Shown: positions 37,925 to 49,300 of the stretch, one piece after another
Numbering within the stretch: position 1 is the stretch's first letter
Layout of the letters: the number at the start of each line of letters is the position of its first letter
Origin: Hormiphora californensis
Taxonomy: Eukaryota > Ctenophora > Tentaculata > Cydippida > Pleurobrachiidae
Assembly: GCA_020137815.1 (NCBI GenBank)
Contig: CM035350.1
Coordinates: 6,471,697 to 6,535,696, forward strand
DNA: 64,000 bases
Direction of reading: 5' to 3'
Made by a program: the position numbers and the translations under genes
The notes under the pieces: generated by a model
Told to the model about the DNA's origin: nothing
Database searches by the model: none
What the model saw: the letters and a program-made list of their open reading frames with translations, nothing else

Positions 37925-38350
37925 GACCTGCCCTAAATTCAGACCTGCCCTAAATTGACCTGCCCTAAATTCTGTCGAAGTTCTACCGACCTGCCCCGTA
38001 GATGTACAAAAATTGGCAAACGCCGCTGGCTCCCGCAGCGCGGGATAAGGCAGCGGTTTTCAAGTACAAAAGGTGAAATTTTTGGGGAAAAGTAAAAACG
38101 GCCATCTTGAAAAAAGTTTTGAAACCAAATAAAATGTATATTCGCGCGGCTGTTTGACATGCGCTGCAGACTTCGCGCGCACCCCATACCAGAGCTCAAG
38201 CCTTTTTGTCATTTTAAATTTTTTTTTCTTTTTTCTCCAAAAATTATCGATTTTGGACTTTTGTTTTGCTTTGTCTCTCTGGCCATCGATAGGCCAGAGA
38301 GGGTTCCAGTCGTTAAGATCAACACGATCTATTATTTATATTTATTACTA

Positions 38351-38431
38351 GTTGAGTGTACTCAACAAACCGTTAAAGTTCATTGATAGGACTTACATAT
38401 CTAATCATCCAACTAGTTGAGAATTCTCAAC
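38351..38431. promoter_or_regulatory. Paired GTTGAG..CTCAAC palindromes upstream of the retroelement ORF
   Basis: GTTGAGTGTACTCAAC at 38351-38366 and GTTGAGAATTCTCAAC at 38416-38431, both preceded by ACTA, 65 bp apart; the second ends 10 bp before the ATG. The function is unknown; they may belong to the 5' UTR of the retroelement. Confidence 0.35.
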
Positions 38432-38440
38432 CCAAATCGC

Positions 38441-41400
38441 ATGTTCACGCGTTCCAAAGCCAAGGCACTCTCACCAGTAGCACTTCGCACCTCACCGGCA
38501 CTTCACCGCCCATTCCACCCTGATTCACATCTGCGATCATTCTTCGTGTCACCAACATCATCTGACACGTCTTTCTCTTCCAATAGCTCAGGGTCGGTAT
38601 CAGAACATGAATTTGTTACTCCCAAAACCACCCGTACTCAATCAGATCTGCCTGACTACTATGAACCAGAGATCTCTTTCTCTGTGTCAACGCCTGTAAG
38701 CAGACTAGTCTCAGATGCAAGATGGTCAACATTGGAGGAATGCAGTCAGTGTTATGAGATTTTGCCATCTTATGAGACTATCAAGTGTCATGGATGCCAC
38801 GAGGGCTTTCATCAATCATGCATGACTGTGGTGAAGCGATCGGAGCTTATGGATCATGTACCCACACAATGGTTTTGCACACCTTGTTTCAATCTAAATG
38901 AAACCAAGTGGGTGTCATCGAAGCCAGCATTAGCAAATTGTTGGGGTCCTTTGAATGGAATTGAACTAGAGGAAGCATTTGAGAACATTTCCAAAATCAG
39001 CCAGGGATGGTCACCAAATCTGTTTAAGGTTCCTTTCGGACACGTTGGTCGATCATTCATTGACGAGCTCACTAGATTGGCCAACATGTTCAGTGATAGA
39101 GAGGACTCTCGTGGCTGGGCCCTATCTGCTATGATATTGGCACCTCTTTTGCTCCTGCAAAAACCCTCCCGCAAATCGAAAAACAAGGAACACACTGCAC
39201 TCCTTAGAAAACGATTAGAGTTGTGGAAAAAGGGAGACTTTGAGGCACTCATTCGTGAGGCGAAGGCTCTACAGAAACCTCTCAAGCACCAAGAGCCATC
39301 CGAGGAACAAAGCAACAAGAAGTTTGTGGACCTGATGCGAGAGGGTAGGATAACTGAGGCTACGGCCTGGTTGAACCCCGAACGTCACACAACAGGCGTA
39401 AAGAAATGTGATGATGAAGTGCTGGAGGATCTAATGAAAAAGCACCCTCAGTCTCGACCAGCGAATAGTAAATTTGCAAAACAGGGCCCAACAGAACCGG
39501 TTCTCGAAGTCAAATTCAGTGGTCTATCGGGAGACACGATCTTTCAGTGTGCAAAGACTCTGAAGGGTAAAGGAGGACCCAGTGGAGTAGAAGCTGGCGG
39601 GATTCACAGAATCTTGTGTTCCAGGAAATACAGAAATTCCTCTCCGGCTCTCTGTGATGCTCTCGCTAAAGTTGCACGCACCTTGGCTACCAACCAAATC
39701 GACTTAAAATCACTCGACATATTCTGCACCAGCAGACTGATCCCTTTGACAAAATCTGGAGGCGGAACGCGGCCGATAGGCATTGGGGAGTGTTTTAGAC
39801 GAGTTATCACCAAATCAGTTGTGCGTACGATCAAACGAGTGATTAAGGATGCGGCGGGTAAAGTGCAACTTGCAGCAGGCCAGATTGGTGGTGTAGAAGC
39901 CGCTGTGCACGCATTGAGCGAGAAGTTTGGAAGTGAAGAATGTGAGGGTGTTTTGCTTCTTGATGCAGAAAATGCGTTCAACAACCTAAACAGGAAGATG
40001 GCACTGAACAGTACGACTTTTTACTGCCCTGATTTGAGCATCTTTCTCACCAACATCTATGGCAAATCCCGGAAGTTGTTTGCCGGTGAGCATACCCTTC
40101 TCAGTGCAGAAGGAACCACCCAGGGTGACCCCTCGGCTATGGATTTTTATTCTATTGGAATCCTGAGATTGATCGAAATGGTTGAGAGCTCTGACATCAC
40201 CCAAATCTGGTATGCAGATGATGGAAATGCGGCTGGAACATTGGGTGGACTGCTATCGTGGTACGACAAAGTGACGTCATTTGGTCCACATTTTGGATAC
40301 TTTGTAAACCCCTCCAAGTGTGTTCTTATTGTTAAGCCACAGTATCACGAATCAGCAGAGAGACTATTTGGTGATACTGGTATCCGGATTACCACCGAAG
40401 GCGCTCGTCATCTCGGGGCTTCGATTGGCTCCACTGCCTTCAGGGAATCATATGTCTCTGAAGCGGTCTCGAGGTGGTGTGCTGAGCTAATGAATCTGGT
40501 CAACATTGCCAAGGCCCATCCCCACCTAGCATATTGCAACTTCATAAGGAGCTTCAAGTTTAAATGGTGCTATATGCAGAGAACGATCTATGGGATATCC
40601 GACTTGTTTCAGCCCCTTGAGAACCTGATAAGATCTGAATTGATTCCCTGCTTTGTTGGACGTCAAGTATCGGACATTGAGAGAAACATCCTAGCATTAC
40701 CGGCCAACATAGGTGGTATGGGCCTGGACAATCCTACACAGACAAGCGACAGGGCATACACAAACTCTCGTAAACTCACAAAACCCTTAGTCGATACTAT
40801 TATTGACCCGATTGAAGGTAACGGTGGAATGTCCAAAGTTGAAGAGCAGGCCAAGGAAGCTCGTATTGAGATCACCAAGGAAAACAGCGACCATAGCATG
40901 GCGGAACTGTCCAAATTAAAGAAAAATATCAGTTGTCCAAAGTTGCTAAGGTGTCTGGAACTCAATCAAGAACCAGGAGCATCTGTATGGTTGTCCGCTA
41001 CCCCTTACTCCCACCTGAACTTTGAGCTTCACCAATTGGAGTTTGTGGATGCAGTTTGCCTCCGGTACGGCTTCGAAGTGAAGGACCTGAAATCTACATG
41101 TGTCTGTGGCAAACAGAACAGTGGAGATCACACTCTGACGTGCTGTACAGGAGGATATTCAATCCTCCGCCATGATGGAATACGAGATCTGGTTGCGGAA
41201 ATGTGTGTCTATGGTGGATTGAAAGCAGTGGAGAAAGAGAAACTACTACAACCATGTAACAACCATCAACTCCATTTTGCTGCCAACACACAACCGGATG
41301 CCAGAATGGACGTGGTATGTACTGGACTCTGGAGGGATATGCAGTTGAGTTATCTTGATGTAAGGGTCTTCCATCCAAACGCCCCATCTTACGTAACTCA

Positions 41401-41719
41401 GTCGATGGGCAGCCTCTACAGATCGAAAGAAGCAGGGAAGAAGCAAGCGTACGGGCAAAGGGTCAGAGAGGTAGAGGGAGGAACATTCACCCCTCTCGTC
41501 ATGAGCACCTTTGGCGGCATGGGAGATGAGTTTGAGAAATTCCTCAAGAAGTTATCGAAGAGGGTTTCAGACAAGACCAAGGAACCCTATGCTGAAGTTA
41601 TCAGCCACTTCAGAACAAGGCTGAGATTCGGACTTTTGAGGGCCTGTCTGATCGCCCTCAGAGGGAACAGGAGGAAGATCGTGCCCATTAATATGCACGA
41701 AGTTGAACTTTTAACGTAA
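38441..41719 (+). CDS. Non-LTR-type retroelement protein: PHD finger, reverse transcriptase, R2-like endonuclease
   Basis: Intact 1092-residue frame starting MFTRSKAKAL (the frame is open further upstream but has no earlier ATG). A PHD-type C4HC3 zinc finger occupies residues 101-149 (CSQC, CHGCHEGFHQSC, WFCTPC). The reverse transcriptase core shows GGGTRPIGIGECFRRV, LLLDAENAFNNLNR, TTQGDPSAMDFY and IWYADDGN (catalytic DD near 590). Near 886 is CVCGKQNSGDHTLTCC, the cysteine-histidine knuckle that precedes the restriction-like endonuclease of R2-type elements, then PDARMDVV and LSYLDVRVF, which fit its PD..D active site. No stop or frameshift interrupts it, so it may be recently active. The clade is not assigned; a PHD finger could target chromatin. 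3' end has an ATTT repeat (41743-41766). Confidence 0.82.
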   Translation: MFTRSKAKALSPVALRTSPALHRPFHPDSHLRSFFVSPTSSDTSFSSNSSGSVSEHEFVTPKTTRTQSDLPDYYEPEISFSVSTPVSRLVSDARWSTLEECSQCYEILPSYETIKCHGCHEGFHQSCMTVVKRSELMDHVPTQWFCTPCFNLNETKWVSSKPALANCWGPLNGIELEEAFENISKISQGWSPNLFKVPFGHVGRSFIDELTRLANMFSDREDSRGWALSAMILAPLLLLQKPSRKSKNKEHTALLRKRLELWKKGDFEALIREAKALQKPLKHQEPSEEQSNKKFVDLMREGRITEATAWLNPERHTTGVKKCDDEVLEDLMKKHPQSRPANSKFAKQGPTEPVLEVKFSGLSGDTIFQCAKTLKGKGGPSGVEAGGIHRILCSRKYRNSSPALCDALAKVARTLATNQIDLKSLDIFCTSRLIPLTKSGGGTRPIGIGECFRRVITKSVVRTIKRVIKDAAGKVQLAAGQIGGVEAAVHALSEKFGSEECEGVLLLDAENAFNNLNRKMALNSTTFYCPDLSIFLTNIYGKSRKLFAGEHTLLSAEGTTQGDPSAMDFYSIGILRLIEMVESSDITQIWYADDGNAAGTLGGLLSWYDKVTSFGPHFGYFVNPSKCVLIVKPQYHESAERLFGDTGIRITTEGARHLGASIGSTAFRESYVSEAVSRWCAELMNLVNIAKAHPHLAYCNFIRSFKFKWCYMQRTIYGISDLFQPLENLIRSELIPCFVGRQVSDIERNILALPANIGGMGLDNPTQTSDRAYTNSRKLTKPLVDTIIDPIEGNGGMSKVEEQAKEARIEITKENSDHSMAELSKLKKNISCPKLLRCLELNQEPGASVWLSATPYSHLNFELHQLEFVDAVCLRYGFEVKDLKSTCVCGKQNSGDHTLTCCTGGYSILRHDGIRDLVAEMCVYGGLKAVEKEKLLQPCNNHQLHFAANTQPDARMDVVCTGLWRDMQLSYLDVRVFHPNAPSYVTQSMGSLYRSKEAGKKQAYGQRVREVEGGTFTPLVMSTFGGMGDEFEKFLKKLSKRVSDKTKEPYAEVISHFRTRLRFGLLRACLIALRGNRRKIVPINMHEVELLT

Positions 41720-41924
41720 AATGATGAGATTTTAGTTACTATTTATTTATTTATTTATTTATTTATGTTTATAAGTCGCATGGGACGTGCGTGGTGTACC
41801 AGGAGTGGTGGATTGTGAAGCCACTCTTGTTGTGTCCCTCTCCCACCTTCTCCGTGTGCCAACACAACACTATACTGGTACACCCGCACAGTCGTGTTCC
41901 ATTTTTTCCGACATTATATATTTT

Positions 41925-43026
41925 GGCGGTCTAGACGGATTAGCCTGCCTGTGCAGGGTCTTGTTAATTATTGTTCATATTATCAGTAAGTGCTTCCAAA
42001 TGTTCGAGGGGTGGATCTTCCGGCTGGCACACAGCCGATGGTGATTGGTGCCAGACTTGACATCAGTAGTCGCGGCTTTTGGTCGGGTATGGACAATATC
42101 TATTTCGATGTTAGGATTTTCAATCCAAGGATATCGTCCAACTCAAACCAGACCATCGCCAAAACTTATGAAAAACACGAGAAAGAGAAGAAAACCTCTC
42201 ACCTCCACCGTGTCCTAGAGGTGGAAAATTCAACATTCACACCATTGGTAATTTCAACTACAGGGGGCCTCAGGAGAGAGTTTAATAAGACTTTGAAACA
42301 ATTGGCTGAGAAGAATACGTTTTTCTCGATAAAAAACTTGTCAAGGATACCGTTTTTCTCAATACGTTTTTCTCGATAAAAAACTTGTCAAGGACTCTTC
42401 AGTGAGTGTGTGTTTGAAGGACAGCTAATTTATTATTTATTTATTACCGAATCTGTGTGTATGTGTTTGTGATTGTCTGTTTGTCTGTGAATGTGTTTGT
42501 ACGTGTGTTAGTATGTTTTTGTATTAACCGTTTTGTATTGACTGCGGATGTTGTGTTTTGCGTCTGTGACTTTGTGTATTCTGTTTAATCTGTTTTTATG
42601 TTTGTCTGCTTGTTTTGTTAGTTCGTTACCTTGTTTTCTATAACCCCTTGTTCCTCGTATTTTGTGCATCTAATGCTACTAGGATGTGTATCACTGTCTC
42701 TAAGTATTGTTTAAACCGCTTTAGGAAACCGCTGATGTGAACTGTATATTTTCACCTCTCAGCCTTGTATCACTTTATTAGTGTATGGTGTAAGAGCGGG
42801 ACGAAGTTATATATTAATTGTGTGACTTTGTGATAAATTGTGCGTAAACTTAAACTTAAACTTAAACTTAAAACAGGATATTCATATGATCAGTGTATCC
42901 GGTACCTGAGGCTAAGGTTGTCATTCGCCATGGTCCGGTCCGTCACCATTTCCATCAGGGGACACCGTGGACGACTGAGGGCAGAAGGCAGCAGCGGTCG
43001 GGATGACAGTATCTACCAAATAGACT
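41925..43026 (+). pseudogene. C-terminal fragments of a second, related retroelement
   Basis: 41990-42379 reads ARLDISSRGFWSGMDNIYFD, VRIFNPRIS and VENSTFTPLVISTTGG, parallel to RMDVVCTGLWRDMQLSYLDV and EGGTFTPLVMSTFGG of the intact element. The very C-terminus reappears at 42880-43026 (RYLRLRLSFAMVRSVTISIRGHRG against HFRTRLRFGLLRACLIALRG). About 500 bp of unrelated TG-rich sequence and an AAACTT repeat separate the pieces. The reverse transcriptase part is absent. Confidence 0.75.
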
Positions 43027-43431
43027 AAATCTTTATTTATATATTTTTTTGACCCCGTTTGTTTAATTTATTATTGCCATTGTTAGTGTGTGTACCACTA
43101 TTTATATTCAAGGCCAATATCGGCCGACCCCCCTTTTTCTCCAAACTCACGAACCCCAACACCGATTTGCATCACTTTTCAACAGCCGAAGAGAAGCTGC
43201 TGAAGAGAGAAAGGGGGTAACTGTATGTAGAGTTAATCGCGATGAGTCTCATACCCATTGGGTCCCATCATTATTCCTTTTCCCCCGGTGTTGGGGGTTG
43301 TGTACAACAACAAAGTGGAATATTAAATACTATGATGATGATGACAAAACAATCATAAAATTTTCTCTCAGTACAATAGATAAATAAATAAAATCTCACA
43401 CAGGTTTTAAATATCAAAAAACACTTGTGTT
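43027..43431. other. Intergenic stretch without recognisable gene
   Basis: Between the retroelement remnants and the orphan gene; a short GATGAT run lies at 43333-43342. No feature supported. Confidence 0.5.
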
Positions 43432-43522
43432 TGAAAAGCGCTGCCTTATCCTGCGAATAATTTTTGGACAGTAGCATTTGCCAACTTGGTGTTGTACTTG
43501 AAAAGCGCTGCCTTATTCCGCA
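43432..43522. promoter_or_regulatory. Repeated upstream motif TTGAAAAGCGCTGCCTTAT
   Basis: The 19-bp sequence occurs at 43431 and again at 43498, 67 bp apart in direct orientation, about 90-170 bp before the ATG of the orphan gene. The bases between are also partly similar. Could be a tandem-duplicated control element. Confidence 0.35.
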
Positions 43523-43604
43523 TTCCAATAAGGCGCTTGCTTTGTAGGTTCATTATTTTGTGATTGAAGTACTTAATAAATATCATTTCCAAGGCAGAGA
43601 TATA

Positions 43605-44750
43605 ATGGATGATATAAGTTTTTACGACCTCGACCAACTTTTCCAAGGAACCGATGACGGCAATGTGAGACAAACACAAGATTCAGAACATCATGTTGAT
43701 GTTGATGGGGGAGATTTTGTGTTCGATGTTACTTCAATCTTTGAAGCCTCCAAATCAGAAGTCGTTTCTCCTGAGAAACAAGCAGGTTTTGATAGCTCCT
43801 TCAGATCCAATGTTAACCTAAATGAAAGTTTTCTGCGATCGACTGCAAACGATTTTACGTTCGATGTGACTACCCTGTTCTCCTCCGATACACCTGTACG
43901 AAAGAAAGAGGAAGATGAAGAAGATAGCGAGATAGATTTCACACTCCCCGATGAACAGCTAATAGAGGAGGAGATTGTCTCTGATGTGGATGTGGGGCTT
44001 ACGGAGGAAGTCGAAGATCAGGGAAGTTATTGCAGCGACGAGGCCATGCCTAGAAAAGGTGCAAAAGCAGCAGCCACCTGGCGAAGGAATGTGAATTTTC
44101 GGAAGGAGCACAAGCGTGCATTGGCCTTATTCAACTTACAGCTTGAGGAAAGTTTTGTTCCCTATGTGGCCCCCGTTACTGTGAACGAAGAACTACGTTG
44201 GTCAACTGAGAGACCGCTGGTAAGGGAACTCTCCAGTGAGGAGGTACTCAGGCATTTTAATGTGGCAGAAATCCCAAAACCTTTCACAAGTCCGAAAACA
44301 AAGGGCCTTCGAGCGAGGACAAAGTCTAAGAAACATTACCCGTATCATCTGCAGAGAGTTGTGAAAAATGAGGTGATTGGACAGGCGGAGGAAAAAGAGA
44401 ATCTCTCTGAGGTCCAGATAGACAATGTCACGAGTCGAGCCCTCGGTTTTATTGATATTGTCTTTGAGAAACTATCCGAATATAATTTTAGCCGGAAACG
44501 AAAGCTAGTGACCCGGGCGGAAATTAAGAATGCGTGTGTTGCCGTGCTAGCAAGTGAGAAAAAGAGGACTGAATTGTTAGGCGAGCTGATTAAAGATAAA
44601 CCTGTTTTCTCTAGCAATACTAGAAAGGATATCAGATATACTTCATACACTAAGATACCAGCAATTCGAACACAGTTCCCCCGAGACAAGGGAGAGACCG
44701 CAAAACAAGTTTTTAAAAAGAGGTCGAGGTTTGTCAAAGATTTGAGGTGA
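43605..44750 (+). CDS. Intronless orphan with acidic N-terminus and possible H2B-like histone fold
   Basis: A 381-residue single-exon protein starting MDDISFYDLDQLFQG. Residues 1-150 are very acidic and contain the motif DFVFDVTSIFEAS repeated as DFTFDVTTLFSSD. The middle is basic. The C-terminal part (about 243-328) reads KHYPYHLQRVVKNEV, NVTSRALGFIDIVFEKLSEY, RKRKLVTRAEIKNACVAVL and SEKKRTELLGEL. By eye this parallels histone H2B: KESYSVYVYKVLKQV, SKAMGIMNSFVNDIFERI, KRSTITSREIQTAVRLL and the C-terminal helix, with helix 2 a few residues shorter. This is a pattern-level resemblance, not a proven homology. Intronless structure is also usual for histones. It sits between the retroelement and the zinc-finger genes, so a transposon origin is another possibility. 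Confidence 0.6.
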   Translation: MDDISFYDLDQLFQGTDDGNVRQTQDSEHHVDVDGGDFVFDVTSIFEASKSEVVSPEKQAGFDSSFRSNVNLNESFLRSTANDFTFDVTTLFSSDTPVRKKEEDEEDSEIDFTLPDEQLIEEEIVSDVDVGLTEEVEDQGSYCSDEAMPRKGAKAAATWRRNVNFRKEHKRALALFNLQLEESFVPYVAPVTVNEELRWSTERPLVRELSSEEVLRHFNVAEIPKPFTSPKTKGLRARTKSKKHYPYHLQRVVKNEVIGQAEEKENLSEVQIDNVTSRALGFIDIVFEKLSEYNFSRKRKLVTRAEIKNACVAVLASEKKRTELLGELIKDKPVFSSNTRKDIRYTSYTKIPAIRTQFPRDKGETAKQVFKKRSRFVKDLR

Positions 44751-44865
44751 CACGATATATTTTTAAATTGATTCAGTCTCACTTTTTAGCTTTTAAACTT
44801 TTATGTAACTTATTCATGTTCAAATTGTTCGTTGTTTCTTTGCTGTTTCCCCTCATTCCTACCAG

Positions 44866-44917
44866 AAAATACCAAAACGTTAATTTGCAGATGGCTATAC
44901 TAAAGAGTCGTCCAGAA
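44866..44917 (+). pseudogene. Relic of the COG1 first-exon start
   Basis: AATACCAAAACGTTAATTTG then CAGATGGCTATACTAAAGAGTCGT mirrors the COG1 start region at 50010-50055 (AATACCAACACGTTAATTTG, TAGATGGCTATGGTACGGGGTCGT). It then breaks into the AGAGCG repeat. It marks the edge of the duplicated zinc-finger segment. Confidence 0.65.
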
Positions 44918-44918
44918 A

Positions 44919-45003
44919 CCCCCAGAGCGTCTGTTTCTAACCCCTGAACTGTTATAATACCCCCAGAGCGCCTGTTTTAAACCCCTGTTCACTTATAAAA
45001 CCC
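44919..45003. repeat. CCCCAGAGCGCCTGTTTCTAACCCC dispersed minisatellite, locus 1
   Basis: Two units; the same ~41-bp unit is found at 47728-47800 and 50757-50895. Lies just upstream of the first zinc-finger gene. Confidence 0.8.
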
Positions 45004-45035
45004 TAGAACTCAACTAAAAACCTGCCTTATTTCCC

Positions 45036-45892
<857 letters not shown>

Positions 45893-46088
45893 TATGATCT
45901 TTGAACTGTGAAAGTGCTACAAAATATTCAATCTTATTCTGCAAATTTTGATATTGAAATGAAAACATGTGATATCTATGTGAAGGAGTGGTTACATTCA
46001 CTTGTTTTTTATAAATCCAATTTTTAAATTTTCTGTGTTTTTACACTCGAACTGCCACTCCTTTTCAGGCCTATTAACTATCTATATA

Positions 46089-47094
46089 ATAAGGTGATTT
46101 AACCTCAAATTTTAACCTCAACCACAAAAAAATTTGTTACAAAGGATTTCCACCTCAAATGTACTCCTAAGGGTCCCCTCTATCGATTCCAACCAATGTT
46201 CATATTTGTTCAGGGGTGCTAAGGCCTCATTTCCGGGTGGGCGTGGTACCTGTATTTTCAGCCTGAGACCAAAACCATAAGTACCCTTAAAATAGGAGTA
46301 GAGATAAAATCGAGGGCACTAGAGTGATCAGCGTCCTCGCATTAGTGGGGATAGGTGCTGGAATTAAGTCTCTATCTCATCTGGTTAATTAGATAATTGG
46401 ATAATTAGTTTTGCGCATAACCGTTTTTTGGCTATATGGCTATAGCCACTTAGGAATGGTTTAGAGACTTTTCATTGGTGCCATTTTGTAGGCAAAGCGA
46501 ATTTATGGGGGGTCGACGTTGGACTTTTAAGCTCTATCTCCAACCGTTTAGCCGTTATTTGGCTTTAACGGTGTTCAAAATCGGGGATTTTAACGTATTT
46601 TGCTCATTTGGAGAATCTTAAAAGCCAAATAACGGCTAAACGGTTGAAGATAGAGCTTAAAAGTCCGACGTCGACCGCCCATAAATTCGCTTTGCCTACA
46701 AAATGGCACCAATGAAAAGTCTCTAAACCATTCCTAAGTGGCTATAGCCATATAGCCAAAAAACGGTTATGCGCAAAACTAATTATCCAATTATCTAATT
46801 AACCAGATGAGATAGAGACTTAATTCCAGCACCTATCCCCACTAATGCGAGGACGCTGATCACTCTAGTGCCCTCGATTTTATCTCTACTCCTATTTTAA
46901 GGGTACTTATGGTTTTGGTCTCAGGCTGAAAATACAGGTACCACGCCCACCCGGAAATGAGGCCTTAGCACCCCTGAACAAATATGAACATTGGTTGGAA
47001 TCGATAGAGGGGACCCTTAGGAGTACATTTGAGGTGGAAATCCTTTGTAACAAATTTTTTTGTGGTATTCCTGGTTTATCACCTTACTAATACC
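46089..47094. mobile_element. 1-kb near-perfect palindrome (fold-back element)
   Basis: Arms 46121-46568 and about 46620-47066 are inverse copies with only a handful of differences, around a ~50-bp loop (GGTGTTCAAAATCGGGGATT...). Ends read ACCACAAAAAAATTTGTTAC and its inverse; a further outer pair TAAGGTGAT / ATCACCTTA brackets them. The paralogous 3' flank at 49505 lacks the whole unit, giving a natural empty site. No coding frame. A transcript through it would form a ~445-bp hairpin. Confidence 0.9.
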
Positions 47095-47845
47095 TTACTG
47101 ACAGTACATTATAGCTTGCCCGAGAGTGCCTCAATACAGACCACCAACAGTTAGAGTGTCAGAGAAGTTTTGCTAGAATATGTTACAATTCTGAGCTTGT
47201 ATTTTAGCGATTATATATGTCATACCGACCAAAGATATTATGACGATGATCAGAACACACTTTTATATAATTTATTCATTTTTTCCCCGCCCGGTGAATG
47301 CCGAAGGCATTCACCCGGATGCCTTTTGTAAAAAGGCATAGGGGTTTAGAATTCGACAATTTTATTTTACATACTAGTGAAGTGTCACGCTTTTTTTGTA
47401 ACGTAACCCGCTCAGTTGCGAGGGACAACGATGTTGCTCCTTCATCAAATATTTCAATGGCACGTTTTCAGGAAATGTGAGCCGCGCAATGTGACACACA
47501 ATTTAGTGCTACTAAAACACAATGATTTGTTCTATACGGTTTGACTGATTCATAGATGATCGGAAATGCCTGTCCCGCCTTCCCATTAGATGGTTATGAA
47601 AATAAAGGTTGGCGGGGAAACATAGCATTATGAAACATAATGCAATTATTCTTGTTAAACTATTAGTTGTTTGTTTGTTTCTGTATAGTTGTACTACCCC
47701 GACAGTGCCTAATTCTAGCTTCTGCTCTGCTATAATACCCCCAGAGCGCCTGTTTCTAACCCCTGTACAGTTATAACACCCCCCAGCACGTTGGTACAAC
47801 TCAGTAGTTCTACTAAAACTCTGCCTTATTTCCCGCTTATTTCCC
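47095..47845. other. 3' flank of zinc-finger gene 1 and upstream region of gene 2
   Basis: The TTGCCCGAGAGTGCCTCAAT and AGACCACCAACA segments are shared with 49560 and 49800, so they are the duplicated 3' flank. A hairpin GTGAATGCCGAAGGCATTCAC lies at 47292, and locus 2 of the AGAGCG minisatellite at 47728-47800. No gene recognised. Confidence 0.6.
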
Positions 47846-49124
<1,279 letters not shown>

Positions 49125-49300
49125 TCCATTGAGAACGGCCCTATACCACTACCAATGTAAACTTTGTGGGAAAGGGTTTACCAGTTCTACTTGTCTCAAA
49201 AAACATATGTTGATCCATGCTGGGGAAGCGAACGGCTCTACAAATGACATGATAGTGGTAAAGGCTTTACCCAGTGCAGTTACCTCACCGTAATGAACAT
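49125..49300 (+). pseudogene. Out-of-frame remnant zinc fingers
   Basis: After the stop, YQCKLCGKGFTSSTCLKKHM with LIHAGEANG is readable in another frame, followed by a more decayed finger (GKGFTQCSYL-like, with shifts). The following TGAACATGTAAGAATCCACG matches the end of the paralogue 1 gene. Confidence 0.8.

Larger units (their letters stand above)
34427..37995. mobile_element. Composite inverted-repeat element with GGCAGGTC arrays at both ends
   Basis: Left end GGCAGGTCGGTAGAACTTCG and right end is its inverse (37957-37995). Next to each end are AATTTAGGGCAGGTCTG units, followed inward by TCTGAGTACTAAGCATGTGA and GATTCGGGGAAGC in inverse order at 37060-37200. The right array is split by a minisatellite (37570-37924). 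No transposase frame is visible. The 8 bp outside the ends do not match, so the present outer limits may not be the original insertion ends. Several smaller elements lie inside. Confidence 0.65.

Noticed and set aside
39604-41458. Minus-strand ORFs opposite the retroelement
   Set aside because: Shadow frames of the plus-strand RT gene.
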